Of a stretch of DNA of 64,000 nucleotides, positions 8,163 to 16,263 are shown in pieces. The notes beneath the pieces are model-generated. The model had not been told where the DNA came from, ran no database searches, and was given only the letters and a program-made list of their open reading frames with translations. Position 1 is the stretch's first letter. Every line of letters starts with the position of its first letter. The translations under genes and the position numbers were made by a program. This DNA is from a virus. The stretch spans positions 1-64,000 of IMG/VR virus record IMGVR_UViG_3300044680_000280; one strand, 5' to 3'.

Positions 8163-8168
8163 ACACCG
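8162..8168 (-). promoter_or_regulatory. CGGTGTA element directly before the terminator
   Basis: TCGGTGTA on the minus strand, after the glycosyltransferase stop and abutting the 5' arm of the terminator. No start codon lies within 100 bases downstream. Confidence 0.4.
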
Positions 8169-8190
8169 ACCCGAAATCGTAATCGTCAGA

Positions 8191-9270
8191 TTACGTGGGG
8201 TTACTGTCCAGATATTTCAGCCATTTGCAGAGACCCTCGGAAACGTACTTTTCGAGGGCGCAGAGACCCTCGGCGGCGCTGCCGGTGTCCCAGAGGAGAG
8301 CCGAGCCGACTCGAGCGATGTCATCGGCATCGTCCGGATCTGCCTGCCATGATTCGGGAACCCATTCGATGGCGGGACCTACGACGGCCGGAACTCCTTC
8401 GGAAACCGCGTCGGCCGTCACTATGTTAAAAGTTTCTGTGAATGAGGCTTGAACGACGAGGTCCATATGGGAGACGGTCAGTCGGAACTGGCTCCACTCT
8501 TCCCATGGAACCTGAACAATCTTCGCCCAGCGAAGATTGTTGAACATGTTGTTTAGCGCAAGCATGATGCTCTTGCTCTGAGGGTTCTCCGTGCGACCCG
8601 AATTCACGTAAAATTCGAGGTCGGAACCGCGTCGATTCGCCATCATGAGAGCGGCAGCGGCCGAGGTCGTGTGATTCTTCAACAGACGATGGGCGCCGAA
8701 GCAGCCGATGCGAAGGCTCCGATGATCATGGCTGACACCGGGCTTGCGGTTCTCGCGATCGACGTTGTAGAGATTCGGCAAGAGCAAGCATCGGCTCTTG
8801 TACGTACGATCGATGAACTGCTTGAGACGCAGCGTATTTGCCGAGACGGTGAGATTGAGTTGGACTTCTTGCAGGAGGAGCATATCCCGGAGAATCTTGA
8901 TGGCGCCCGGCTCGACTTGGAGGAAGCCGATCTGACTGTGGCAACGGACGACGAAGTGGACGCTGGGGAACTCCGTGAGAAGCGTGGACATGTCCGGAGC
9001 TTTGATCCAGAAGGCCTCGACGATCGCGTGAGTTGGCATGTACTTCTGGAGTGCCTTGCGAACGGAGTCGATGTTCCAGACGGGCGCGATATCGCATCGG
9101 ACCCCCGCCTTGCGGAGGACCTTGGCCGTGTGAAGGGCGTTGACACCGAGACCGCGATGGCACTTGCCGCCTTCGCTGTTGTAATCCTCGTAGTCTCCAC
9201 CGTAGGACTTGAAGTCGCGGTAGAAGATGACGACGTGAGCCGTTTCCTTGGTGGGGGTGAGGTAGTGCAT
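8191..9270 (-). CDS. GT-B fold glycosyltransferase
   Basis: 359 residues. The C-terminal half has the GT4-like nucleotide-sugar signature (S-F-T-E-T-F-N-I-V-T-A-D-A-V, then E-G-V-P-A-V-V-G-P), and the N-terminal half has a G-G-K-C-H-R-G-L-G-V-N-A-L loop followed by an alternating beta/alpha layout. R-I-G-C-F-G-A-H-R-L-L-K-N-H begins the second Rossmann domain. No signal peptide or membrane span. It may glycosylate phage DNA, a virion protein or a host surface sugar; the sequence does not decide. Transcription likely ends at the terminator at 8129. Confidence 0.8.
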   Translation of the reverse strand: MHYLTPTKETAHVVIFYRDFKSYGGDYEDYNSEGGKCHRGLGVNALHTAKVLRKAGVRCDIAPVWNIDSVRKALQKYMPTHAIVEAFWIKAPDMSTLLTEFPSVHFVVRCHSQIGFLQVEPGAIKILRDMLLLQEVQLNLTVSANTLRLKQFIDRTYKSRCLLLPNLYNVDRENRKPGVSHDHRSLRIGCFGAHRLLKNHTTSAAAALMMANRRGSDLEFYVNSGRTENPQSKSIMLALNNMFNNLRWAKIVQVPWEEWSQFRLTVSHMDLVVQASFTETFNIVTADAVSEGVPAVVGPAIEWVPESWQADPDDADDIARVGSALLWDTGSAAEGLCALEKYVSEGLCKWLKYLDSNPT

Positions 9271-9309
9271 CCTGATTTCCTGGGTTGTGGTTGGGGTTCG
9301 TTCTTAGAG

Positions 9310-9316
9310 TACACCG
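9310..9316 (-). promoter_or_regulatory. CGGTGTA element 39 nt before the glycosyltransferase start
   Basis: ACGGTGTA on the minus strand in the 99-base gap before 9270. Here the gene has its own AGG-type ribosome site, so the element is separated from translation initiation. Confidence 0.45.
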
Positions 9317-9369
9317 TTCTCGACGCATCAAGACGAGGTTCTGTTACGTACCCTCAAAACTAAAGTGAA

Positions 9370-10104
9370 CTATCCGTGGAGTTTCTGAAACCGACTCGCA
9401 ACCTTCACGGTCAGCGGATCCAAAGAGGCTGTTTTCTCCAGGGTTCCATTGTCGAGGTAGGCGGCTTCCATTCCCGGATCAAGGCAATTAAATCGGATCA
9501 TGTCGGCCTCGAGTCCTACCTCTTCCGCAGTGGCTTCGAGTGCCTTGAGGAACTCCCCTTGAAGGAGCTTCGTTCTTGATCGTTTTTGCCTTGGGAGTTC
9601 GGGACCCTCAGATCGAACCTGAGACAACTTGGAAGACATGATTCTATTGGCGTTGAACCCTCGGATATCACTCATATTGAGCTTGAATCCGCCCAGGTAT
9701 TCGTTCACCATGTCCGCCGTCACGCGACCCGTGTCGTGTGCAAAGAGCTCGTCGTCCACATCCTCGACCGCTTCGTAGGCATCCGCCAAAGCTCTGACGA
9801 TCGATGCGTTGGTGATGGGCTTGCGTTTCCCCTTGGCTCGGAAGTACGCCTCTCGATCATCGAGCTGGACGTTCTTCTTCCGCCAAGAGAAGACGGGGTC
9901 CTCGCTCGTCTCAGCCATGAGTCCGACCGCCAACGCGGTGAGAAAACGATTGGGATCGCTCGAGCGTAGGTCTCGCTTGACTTTGGCTTGAAGCGCTTCC
10001 ATGGAGGATCGGACACGGCTCAGTCGTCGACTGCGAGACCGAAGCTGTCGCTCCTCACTGACAAGCCCTTTCGACCGGGCGCGGGCAACAACAAGGAACC
10101 TCAT
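9370..10104 (-). CDS. Topoisomerase IB / tyrosine-recombinase-like protein, probably altered active site
   Basis: 244 residues. Residues 51-156 follow the topoisomerase IB core: P-N-R-F-L-T-A-L-A-V, the G-K-R-K hairpin (92-95), G-R-V-T-A-D-M-V-N-E-Y-L and S-D-I-R-G-F-N-A-N-R-I-M, where R148 matches the catalytic Arg of the K-D-F-R-T-W motif. The usual R-K-S-Y-x-x-P nucleophile segment appears as RFNCLDP (204-210), with Cys at the Tyr position. The end reads DPLTVKVASRFQKLHG, matching a peptide found at the N-termini of other proteins here. Start overlaps the previous stop (ATGA). The fold call is moderate; loss of Tyr is my by-eye alignment. Confidence 0.55.
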   Translation of the reverse strand: MRFLVVARARSKGLVSEERQLRSRSRRLSRVRSSMEALQAKVKRDLRSSDPNRFLTALAVGLMAETSEDPVFSWRKKNVQLDDREAYFRAKGKRKPITNASIVRALADAYEAVEDVDDELFAHDTGRVTADMVNEYLGGFKLNMSDIRGFNANRIMSSKLSQVRSEGPELPRQKRSRTKLLQGEFLKALEATAEEVGLEADMIRFNCLDPGMEAAYLDNGTLEKTASLDPLTVKVASRFQKLHG

Positions 10105-11507
10105 TCGGGCTCTTCTGTGGGTACGGGTTCAGGCGCCTCGGGAGCTTTACCCGTCTTGACAACACTCTTGAGCCACTCGGACGGTTCTGGTTTTAGATGA
10201 CCAAGAATGTAGGTGGTCATCATCTCTGCAAAATACTCCATGTGGTTCTTACGGGCATAGTTCGTGGGGACCCAATCATGTAGATGGGTTTTGTAGTCAC
10301 TCCGTCCTTCGCCACTCTTTATGAGGGAGGACAACTCTACGTAAACCGTATGCCTTTCTTCCTCAACCTTTTTGAGTTCCGCCTCTTTGGCTTCGTCTTT
10401 ACCAGCATAGGTAAGGGAATCGACGGATTCAGGCACAATTAAGGGTCCAGGGCCTCGTCGGTAGATTTGCTGACGCTTGATATAAGCCTCTGGGGCGTCA
10501 ATGACCTCCACGTTGACAGTGCGACTATCCGCCTTACCAACGATGCGACCCTTCACATGGTACTGCACACCATTGACCCACGTATCGTATTCAAATACCT
10601 GTCCCTTGCGTGGCAATGGCTTTCGCTTGTTTTGCTCCTCACTCAGTCGGGAATACGCTTCATTCAGAGCCTTCATTTTTCGGTTCAGAATGTCAACCTT
10701 GTTGCTTTTACCGGTCGACTTCTGACGAACAGCCCACATGTGCTTACTGATGATTGCTGAGTTATTAATTCCACCTGGCACCACCTTATCGTGGCAGTAG
10801 TGTCCAAGCTCATGAATGACCGTATGGATAAGTTTAGGATCCTCGTAGGACTTCGGTGCAAACTGAATGGTAGGAGGCACACTACCCATTGTGTAAAGTG
10901 CGCCGGCATGGGAAGCACCTCGCCCGCTTAGTACAGACGAAATATCGTGAACGATGGGGACACCAGCAGCGGCGTACATACGCTCCGCTTCCTCGAGCAA
11001 AGCACCCAGCTTGTCCACGTGTTCTTCGTGCTGCTTCAGATAAATCACCTTGAATCGACCAAACTTCTTCTCGAGAACTACGGACGCCGCATAGCGCTCA
11101 ACGACTCGTTCGGCAGCCGTCTTCTTCTCTTCTTCTTCGGGGTCGGGCGGGTCGGGGTCGTGCCAGATCTTGTAGAGACCCATGATCTTGTTCTTTTTGC
11201 GGCCTTGTGGGACTGGACGAATCTCAATCATCGGGTGTCCACGATCATCGGCCCAAATGCGCTCGATGATGCCGTGCTTGTTCTTGTACTTCCCGAATAC
11301 AATTTCGTCCCCGGGGGCGAAGAACCCCCTGGCGATCAAAACTCGTGCGGCAACTCTGGCTGAGATTGCGTCGGTCGGAGCGACGTCGTCGTAGATTACG
11401 TCCTCAAGACCGTCCTCCCCCGAGCATGCGCTCATGGGTTGGCTACGGCACCACTCGAGGGCGGCGATGCCCCACTCAGGATCAATATCGTTCATCCTTG
11501 ATTCCAT
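10101..11507 (-). CDS. Zincin-type metallopeptidase-like protein (HELGH)
   Basis: 468 residues. Residues 66-100 look like a small SH3/KOW-type beta domain (G-D-E-I-V-F-G-K-Y). H-E-L-G-H at 232-236 (LIHTVIHELGHYCHDKV) is the zinc helix; near the end E-Y-F-A-E-M-M gives the probable third ligand, as in the genes at 2713 and 44010. A second beta insertion (G-Q-V-F-E-Y-D-T-W) lies between. An alternative ATG at 11495 overlaps the previous stop as ATGA and may be the true start. No secretion signal. Substrate unknown. Confidence 0.75.
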   Translation of the reverse strand: MESRMNDIDPEWGIAALEWCRSQPMSACSGEDGLEDVIYDDVAPTDAISARVAARVLIARGFFAPGDEIVFGKYKNKHGIIERIWADDRGHPMIEIRPVPQGRKKNKIMGLYKIWHDPDPPDPEEEEKKTAAERVVERYAASVVLEKKFGRFKVIYLKQHEEHVDKLGALLEEAERMYAAAGVPIVHDISSVLSGRGASHAGALYTMGSVPPTIQFAPKSYEDPKLIHTVIHELGHYCHDKVVPGGINNSAIISKHMWAVRQKSTGKSNKVDILNRKMKALNEAYSRLSEEQNKRKPLPRKGQVFEYDTWVNGVQYHVKGRIVGKADSRTVNVEVIDAPEAYIKRQQIYRRGPGPLIVPESVDSLTYAGKDEAKEAELKKVEEERHTVYVELSSLIKSGEGRSDYKTHLHDWVPTNYARKNHMEYFAEMMTTYILGHLKPEPSEWLKSVVKTGKAPEAPEPVPTEEPE

Positions 11508-12913
11508 AGGGTGGTGGCTTCAGCACAATCGACATCAGGACAGAGATAAATGGCGTAGGCTGCCAAATCGTGAAGCCAGAACTTGCCCTCATCATGATTG
11601 TCGTACAGGTGGCACACAGCATCCCCGCCCGGCTTCTCCTTGATGGTAATAGCTAGCCTGGCATCCTTACCACATTTGAAGCACTTCGTAGTGGGGTCAA
11701 ACTCGGCCTGGTACGTCAGCCCCGTACCAGCGGGACCGTACCCGACATCCAAACCGCCATGCTCGGCGGCATAGCGGGCAGCAACTTTGAGGGTGAGCTT
11801 ACTCATAGTGGCTTTCTTTCGGATCAAGATGCGGTCACCACCACTATTCATCAATGCAATTTCAGGGTCCCCAAGACGGTTGGGGTGTTGGGCATAAAGA
11901 GAAACGGGGCGGTCTCCAATGATGAGCTTAACAGTAACAGTCCTATCCCCTGTCCGTTGATATACGTCGGCTACGGTAGCGCTCGAGTGAGCTGGAATGT
12001 TTAGTCCCCGAGAACCCTTCTCAACGAGCACACGATCTCTAGGCTTGAGAGAGAAGTCACCACGAATCTTGTTTGGGTCCTCATCCTGCTCAAAATGCTT
12101 TTCGTACTTTTTCTTTCGGAGTAGGATTTGGTAGGAGGTGGGCACGGGTTTCCCTGGCCGCAGGCGAATTCCAATCTTAGCTGTTTCGATCGCATCGTCC
12201 TTCGTCGGGGCGTCATTGACTATGACTCGATCATCATTGAGAATGACCTGCCACTTACCATCGGTCAGCCAAACCCGCACATCATGATCCAGAATGGAGC
12301 CCTGGTATAATTGCGGATTTATTTCTCGCAGGTCCACATCCTTCTTGGGTCGCTTCTCAACGTAATTTCTAGCCTCTTCCGTAGAGATTGGGTCCATCTG
12401 ATGATTTGAGTGCACGACGAATAGGTCGACATCCTCAAGTCCGACAATCATCGAGCACCCTAGTCCAAAACAGCAAGCGGAGTCTTCCATGACCCCGGAT
12501 TGATGAGGTGGCCCGTTCGGGTCAAAGGGCACCTTTGGATTCAAATGGTGAAATCGGACGCCCATTGCGTCCAAACGAGCGAGGAAGAGATCGTCTCCGT
12601 ACCGTTTTCCCCTGAGTTTATTCCCTATTTCAATGACTTCCGTGATGTTGTGCCCCCAAGACGCTCCGTGAGTTCGTTCCGCCTTGGCTGAGTAAGTCCC
12701 GCCCGTAATCCTTCCCGTTCGCAGAATACGACTCAACTCCTCCCCATCAAAAATGCGATACATTTTCACCGGAGACTCAAACGTACCGACGATTTGATCT
12801 GTCATCGATGGGAATTGCTGACGAGCTTTATTCGTGGCGTCACGATCTATCGTAATTTTGATAGCATTCGCTGACTTCCACCTGCTCAAAACTCGAAATT
12901 CGATGCGATCCAC
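11492..12913 (-). CDS. Large unrecognised protein with an internal tag-like segment and zinc-ribbon tail
   Basis: The open frame runs to 12973, but a GTG at 12913, 11 bases after the preceding stop and after GGGTAGGT, avoids the overlap and gives a start resembling the shared peptide (D-R-I-E-F-R-V-L-S-R-W). Middle: a mixed region with M-Y-R-I-F-D-G-E-E-L and G-R-I-T-G-G, and an SH3-like segment (L-K-P-R-D-R-V-L-V-E). At codon 36 before position 11700 an in-frame ATG (11806) begins MSKLTLKVAARYAAEHGG, a very good copy of the shared N-terminal peptide, followed by a C-F-K-C-G-K zinc-ribbon-like domain. Either a fusion of two genes or a gene with an internal start giving a 104-residue product. 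No family named. Confidence 0.6.
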   Translation of the reverse strand: MDRIEFRVLSRWKSANAIKITIDRDATNKARQQFPSMTDQIVGTFESPVKMYRIFDGEELSRILRTGRITGGTYSAKAERTHGASWGHNITEVIEIGNKLRGKRYGDDLFLARLDAMGVRFHHLNPKVPFDPNGPPHQSGVMEDSACCFGLGCSMIVGLEDVDLFVVHSNHQMDPISTEEARNYVEKRPKKDVDLREINPQLYQGSILDHDVRVWLTDGKWQVILNDDRVIVNDAPTKDDAIETAKIGIRLRPGKPVPTSYQILLRKKKYEKHFEQDEDPNKIRGDFSLKPRDRVLVEKGSRGLNIPAHSSATVADVYQRTGDRTVTVKLIIGDRPVSLYAQHPNRLGDPEIALMNSGGDRILIRKKATMSKLTLKVAARYAAEHGGLDVGYGPAGTGLTYQAEFDPTTKCFKCGKDARLAITIKEKPGGDAVCHLYDNHDEGKFWLHDLAAYAIYLCPDVDCAEATTLWNQG

Positions 12914-12924
12914 ACCTACCCAAC

Positions 12925-13638
12925 CTATCGAAAGAGCACCGTTCCAGGGGGGAGAATAAGGGTAATGAGCCAATCAACGGCAGCTTCTCGATCGGCAAAC
13001 TGCGGAAAGAAACGGGAGATACTCCCTACGTTAACTGTCTGCTCATCGAAGAGACGCACCGGGCACCCCGACTCGCACTGCCATGATGGTATCGTTTCCT
13101 TCCCATCGGCATCAGCGTGCCCCCTCCAGGCACCCGTACGAGTCGTTGCAGTGCCCTTCTGGGAGAACTGAGACGAGCTACCCCCTGGACCGTTCGGGTA
13201 TCCCCTGTGACCGTCCACTCTAGTATAACCCGGCTTGCATTCTGGGGAGTGAACAAAGATTATATTTGGTGGCCATCTACCAAGGGGAGACGGTCCAGCA
13301 AATTCGGACTCCGTGCGGAAGTGACCAAGTTGTCCCCCATTCATAATGCCTGAAAACTTGTCGGACGTACGCACCGTCATCTTCACCGGCTCGTTGTGTC
13401 TGATCCTACATGCGTCGATTTGAAGTGCCCCGGTACCAGTCAATATGGCCTGATCGATGACCGTAGGCGACGTGAGAGTCTTCCTACAAAGCAAAATGCA
13501 TTCAGTCGTGGGCCCAGGCTTCAACAGATGGATAGTATCATGAATATGGTGACCGTCCTTCCGCACTTGAATCGCACTGTCTTCGTCGCAATTGTAGACG
13601 AAAAAGTAAGCACCAGCGGAGAGGTCTAAGGGAGCCAT
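12925..13638 (-). CDS. DNA methyltransferase fragment lacking both catalytic signature motifs
   Basis: 237 residues matching the central target-recognition part of phage DNA methylases: H-L-L-K-P-G-P-T-T-E-C-I-L-L-C-R-K, T-G-T-G-A-L-Q-I-D-A-C-R-I, R-W-P-P-N-I-I-F-V-H, and S-R-F-F-P-Q-F. It starts after the point where D-P-P-[YF] would be expected and stops at L-P-P-G-T-V-L-F-R, where family members continue T-V-L-D-P-F-x-G-S-G-x-T. It begins directly after the stop of the complete methyltransferase at 13639. It may be a remnant, or a specificity subunit working with its neighbour; the sequence cannot say which. Confidence 0.65.
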   Translation of the reverse strand: MAPLDLSAGAYFFVYNCDEDSAIQVRKDGHHIHDTIHLLKPGPTTECILLCRKTLTSPTVIDQAILTGTGALQIDACRIRHNEPVKMTVRTSDKFSGIMNGGQLGHFRTESEFAGPSPLGRWPPNIIFVHSPECKPGYTRVDGHRGYPNGPGGSSSQFSQKGTATTRTGAWRGHADADGKETIPSWQCESGCPVRLFDEQTVNVGSISRFFPQFADREAAVDWLITLILPPGTVLFR

Positions 13639-15240
13639 TCAGAGCATACCCTGTAACATCATTGCCATCTGTTCCTTAGACCTGCGTTCCATGGCTTCAT
13701 GAGTCTGATCATAATTGTAGGGCACAACCAAACCTGGAAGCAGAGGGGAGTTGCCCAGTGAGAGGGTAGTTTCTATTTCGACGATTTGGATTTTCGGGAT
13801 ACTGTAGGAATCACCCCTACACTCAAGTACAAGACTACCACTATTAAACGCTCGGACACGCATGCTGTCTGTAATTGAGTCCCGAAAAGCGAAGTATAAC
13901 CCAGCTTTATGCTTCGTCAGAACGGTTGCAACGAAGTTGCCGAAATGATCGGAAATGTTGGCGCCGCCGGTGACCTGAACCACAAATCTCACTGGTCCCG
14001 CGAACGTGAGTAGCTCCAACGTTCCATCGATACCACCGTCCGCGCTCTTCTTTCCGCTATGACGACCTTTGATTTGGCGTACCACCCATCGCTCGAGAGC
14101 ATGCGGGTCAGACTTGGCCAAGTAACGGGCGTCCTCGATGTCCGAGGGGTATACATTTTTTTCACAGCACGTGCCGAACTCTTTGTAGATCCTCTCAAAA
14201 GCGACTTTTGCGGATTTGTGGGTGAGTTCGAAGCCTAACCATTGACGTCGGAGTCTTTGTGCCGCAATGGCAGTCGTGCCACTTCCCAGAAAGGGGTCCA
14301 ACACGAGATCTCCGGGATTGGAAAACATTTCGATCAAACGAGATATCAATCCCACAGGTTTCTGGCCTACGTAATTGGGGACCCTCTCCCTCGAGAAATA
14401 TGACACGTACGGTATGTCAGTCCACAGATCCTGTACCACCACCCCCTTGTGCTCATCCAAGAACCGTTTAATTCTGACTACACCTTTAGGTCGTTTTGGA
14501 TCCTGAAGTCGACCAAGTCGATCAAGCTCCTCCATTCTCTCTTTAGAGAATCTCCATTGCCGAAAAACTCCCTTCCATTCGTAGGAGTACCCACCTCCAT
14601 CGAGGCCATTGGCGGTAGGGTTATCTAAAGAGTACAATCGACCGTTATCATCCTTGTGTCGGTAGTGCCTCTTGATCCTTGCTTTCAGGCCTTCAGGAAG
14701 GTACTGGTTATAGGTGTAGGAATGAGACTTTGAGTAGATAAGGATCGTATCGTGCATTGCCCCAGGTCGATGTCCGTCACTGTGACCATTCGACCGTTTC
14801 CATACGATCTCAGAAACGAAATGGTCCGCTCCGAAAATAGCATCCAAAACCTCGCGCAAACGATGTGAGTACGTGGGACTACAATGGACCGCGATCGTAC
14901 CAGTGGACGTGAGCACGCGATGACACTGGATCAATCTAGGCCCCATCCGAAAGATATAGGCCAAAGAGTCCGGATCGGCGCATTGACGTATGTGTTCGTA
15001 ATAGCTCCACAAGCGAATTTCAACCGGGCTCTTGTTGACTTTCTCTTCGAATTCGCGGTAGTCCCTCATATCCGATTCCGACCACGACCACGTGTCTTGG
15101 TACGCTTTCTCGTGGGCTTCGCTATCATCGATGAGGTTGTGCCTTTTCCCTTTTCCGAATGGGGGATCCGCATAAATGAACTGGATAGTTAACGCATCCA
15201 ACTCTTCTAACAGAAGTAAGTTGTCACCTGTTTTGATCAT
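13639..15240 (-). CDS. Beta-class DNA methyltransferase fused to a restriction-endonuclease-like domain
   Basis: 533 residues. D-P-P-F at 25-28 precedes D-P-F-L-G-S-G at 315-321, the order of beta-class N4-cytosine/N6-adenine methyltransferases; the target-recognition region lies between. Residues 370-510 resemble the nuclease-fold domain that follows some bacterial methyltransferases: E383, K-S-A-D-G-G-I-D-G (399-406), then V-V-Q-V-T-G-G (420-426) and P-K-I-Q-I. Relatives normally have V-K-G-G there, so the catalytic Lys appears to be Thr. A CGGTGTA element lies 12 bases before the ATG. Likely role: modification of phage DNA. Confidence 0.8.
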   Translation of the reverse strand: MIKTGDNLLLLEELDALTIQFIYADPPFGKGKRHNLIDDSEAHEKAYQDTWSWSESDMRDYREFEEKVNKSPVEIRLWSYYEHIRQCADPDSLAYIFRMGPRLIQCHRVLTSTGTIAVHCSPTYSHRLREVLDAIFGADHFVSEIVWKRSNGHSDGHRPGAMHDTILIYSKSHSYTYNQYLPEGLKARIKRHYRHKDDNGRLYSLDNPTANGLDGGGYSYEWKGVFRQWRFSKERMEELDRLGRLQDPKRPKGVVRIKRFLDEHKGVVVQDLWTDIPYVSYFSRERVPNYVGQKPVGLISRLIEMFSNPGDLVLDPFLGSGTTAIAAQRLRRQWLGFELTHKSAKVAFERIYKEFGTCCEKNVYPSDIEDARYLAKSDPHALERWVVRQIKGRHSGKKSADGGIDGTLELLTFAGPVRFVVQVTGGANISDHFGNFVATVLTKHKAGLYFAFRDSITDSMRVRAFNSGSLVLECRGDSYSIPKIQIVEIETTLSLGNSPLLPGLVVPYNYDQTHEAMERRSKEQMAMMLQGML

Positions 15241-16238
15241 AAGTTGTTCCCATACACCGACGGTGCCCGCTCGAATTCTTCAATGAGGTACTCAATCACG
15301 GCGTAGGGATTACCCGTGTTGGGGTGCAGGGTAATGTTGAAGCCGGCCGCCTTCGTATGCCCGCCGCCCCCGTATAACTTGGCGAGCGCCGAACAATTGT
15401 ACGTTGTGCGACTCCGTGTAGAAACAACCATCTTGGTGACCCGACCTTGATCGGTATCCTCCTCGAAGAAGCTAAATCCTGCCGCAAGGTCAGCGTCCGA
15501 ACCGATATACTCCGCTACGCTGCTTGACTTCGTGGACCCCTCGAAGATTGCGACGCGAGTTCCCCGACTCGTAGTAAAGCGACGGGCCCCTTTCACCGTT
15601 TTTTCCGTGGATTGGTCATCTTTTTCAATGAGTACCTCCCCCACCCACTGAAATTGGGCTCGCCAGTTCTCACTAATGTCAGAAAGGTACATCTTCGACC
15701 AACGTTCCCACGGCATGAAAGACAGAACCTCTTTTTGAGCTCGAGCTTCCTCCCAAAATGGCGATTGCCGTTGCCAGGTATCGTAGACTCCAGCCAACAT
15801 GGCAAAGCGTTCGGCGAACAAGGACAGCCGATCAAATGAAGCCACGTGAATACAGGGGTCATCACGACGATAACCCCTCAAAACTTTCCAAACTTCACGG
15901 AAGGCGAGCGTTGCCCCACACACTCCTGGGTTTTCCAACTCATCAGCAAACACTCCCCGGTTCCCGAACTTGGCAACCGTCTCCTTTGCCGACTTGTGGT
16001 GGTCGAGCACGATGGCGCCCGCGTCAACGAACTCCTGTGCCCGTTCAGGTGGAGGAGAAAAGTCGACGAACAGCATCCCGGGTTCCGCTTTCATATTGCG
16101 GTACTCGTCGTTACCGTATTGGTGAAAGAGAATCTCTGCCGTAGGAATGGCGTCGTGGATCAAAATCGCAGAGGCCTTGCCATCTGCACAGTTGTCGTGA
16201 CTGATGACAACTTTGATACCGCTGAGGTCTAGGGTCAT
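15237..16238 (-). CDS. DHH-family phosphoesterase
   Basis: 333 residues. N-terminal S-H-D-N-C-A-D-G-K-A-S-A, then F-V-D-F-S-P-P-P, then V-L-D-H-H-K-S-A (the DHH motif), and C-terminal Y-G-G-G-G-H-T-K-A-A-G-F (the DHHA1 glycine-rich loop). This order is that of manganese-dependent nanoRNase/exonuclease-type DHH proteins, which cleave short oligonucleotides or cyclic dinucleotides. In a phage it could recycle nucleotides or remove signalling dinucleotides; that part is inference. A CGGTGTA element lies 10 bases before the ATG and AGGGGG just before it. Its last codons carry the element of the next gene. Confidence 0.85.
   Translation of the reverse strand: MTLDLSGIKVVISHDNCADGKASAILIHDAIPTAEILFHQYGNDEYRNMKAEPGMLFVDFSPPPERAQEFVDAGAIVLDHHKSAKETVAKFGNRGVFADELENPGVCGATLAFREVWKVLRGYRRDDPCIHVASFDRLSLFAERFAMLAGVYDTWQRQSPFWEEARAQKEVLSFMPWERWSKMYLSDISENWRAQFQWVGEVLIEKDDQSTEKTVKGARRFTTSRGTRVAIFEGSTKSSSVAEYIGSDADLAAGFSFFEEDTDQGRVTKMVVSTRSRTTYNCSALAKLYGGGGHTKAAGFNITLHPNTGNPYAVIEYLIEEFERAPSVYGNNL
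15253..15259 (-). promoter_or_regulatory. CGGTGTA element, 12 nt before the methyltransferase ATG at 15240
   Basis: TCGGTGTA on the minus strand, inside the last codons (Ser-Val-Tyr) of the DHH gene. Confidence 0.55.
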
Positions 16239-16248
16239 ACCCCCTATC

Positions 16249-16255
16249 TACACCG
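16249..16255 (-). promoter_or_regulatory. CGGTGTA element, 10 nt before the DHH gene ATG at 16238
   Basis: TCGGTGTA then AGATAGGGGGT and ATG on the minus strand, in the 25-base gap after the SAM methyltransferase stop. Confidence 0.6.
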
Positions 16256-16263
16256 ACCTGGCC

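Noticed and set aside
8679-9363. Open frames of over 200 codons on both strands over the glycosyltransferase gene
   Set aside because: Composition is unlike a folded protein (Ser/Arg/Pro-rich or Asp/Glu/Val-rich shadow) and the glycosyltransferase frame has clear motifs.
12501-12691. Possible ADP-ribosyltransferase-like pattern in the N-terminal half of the 11492 protein
   Set aside because: Only a loose run of R-I-F and G-G-T-Y-S; no convincing triad, so no function assigned.
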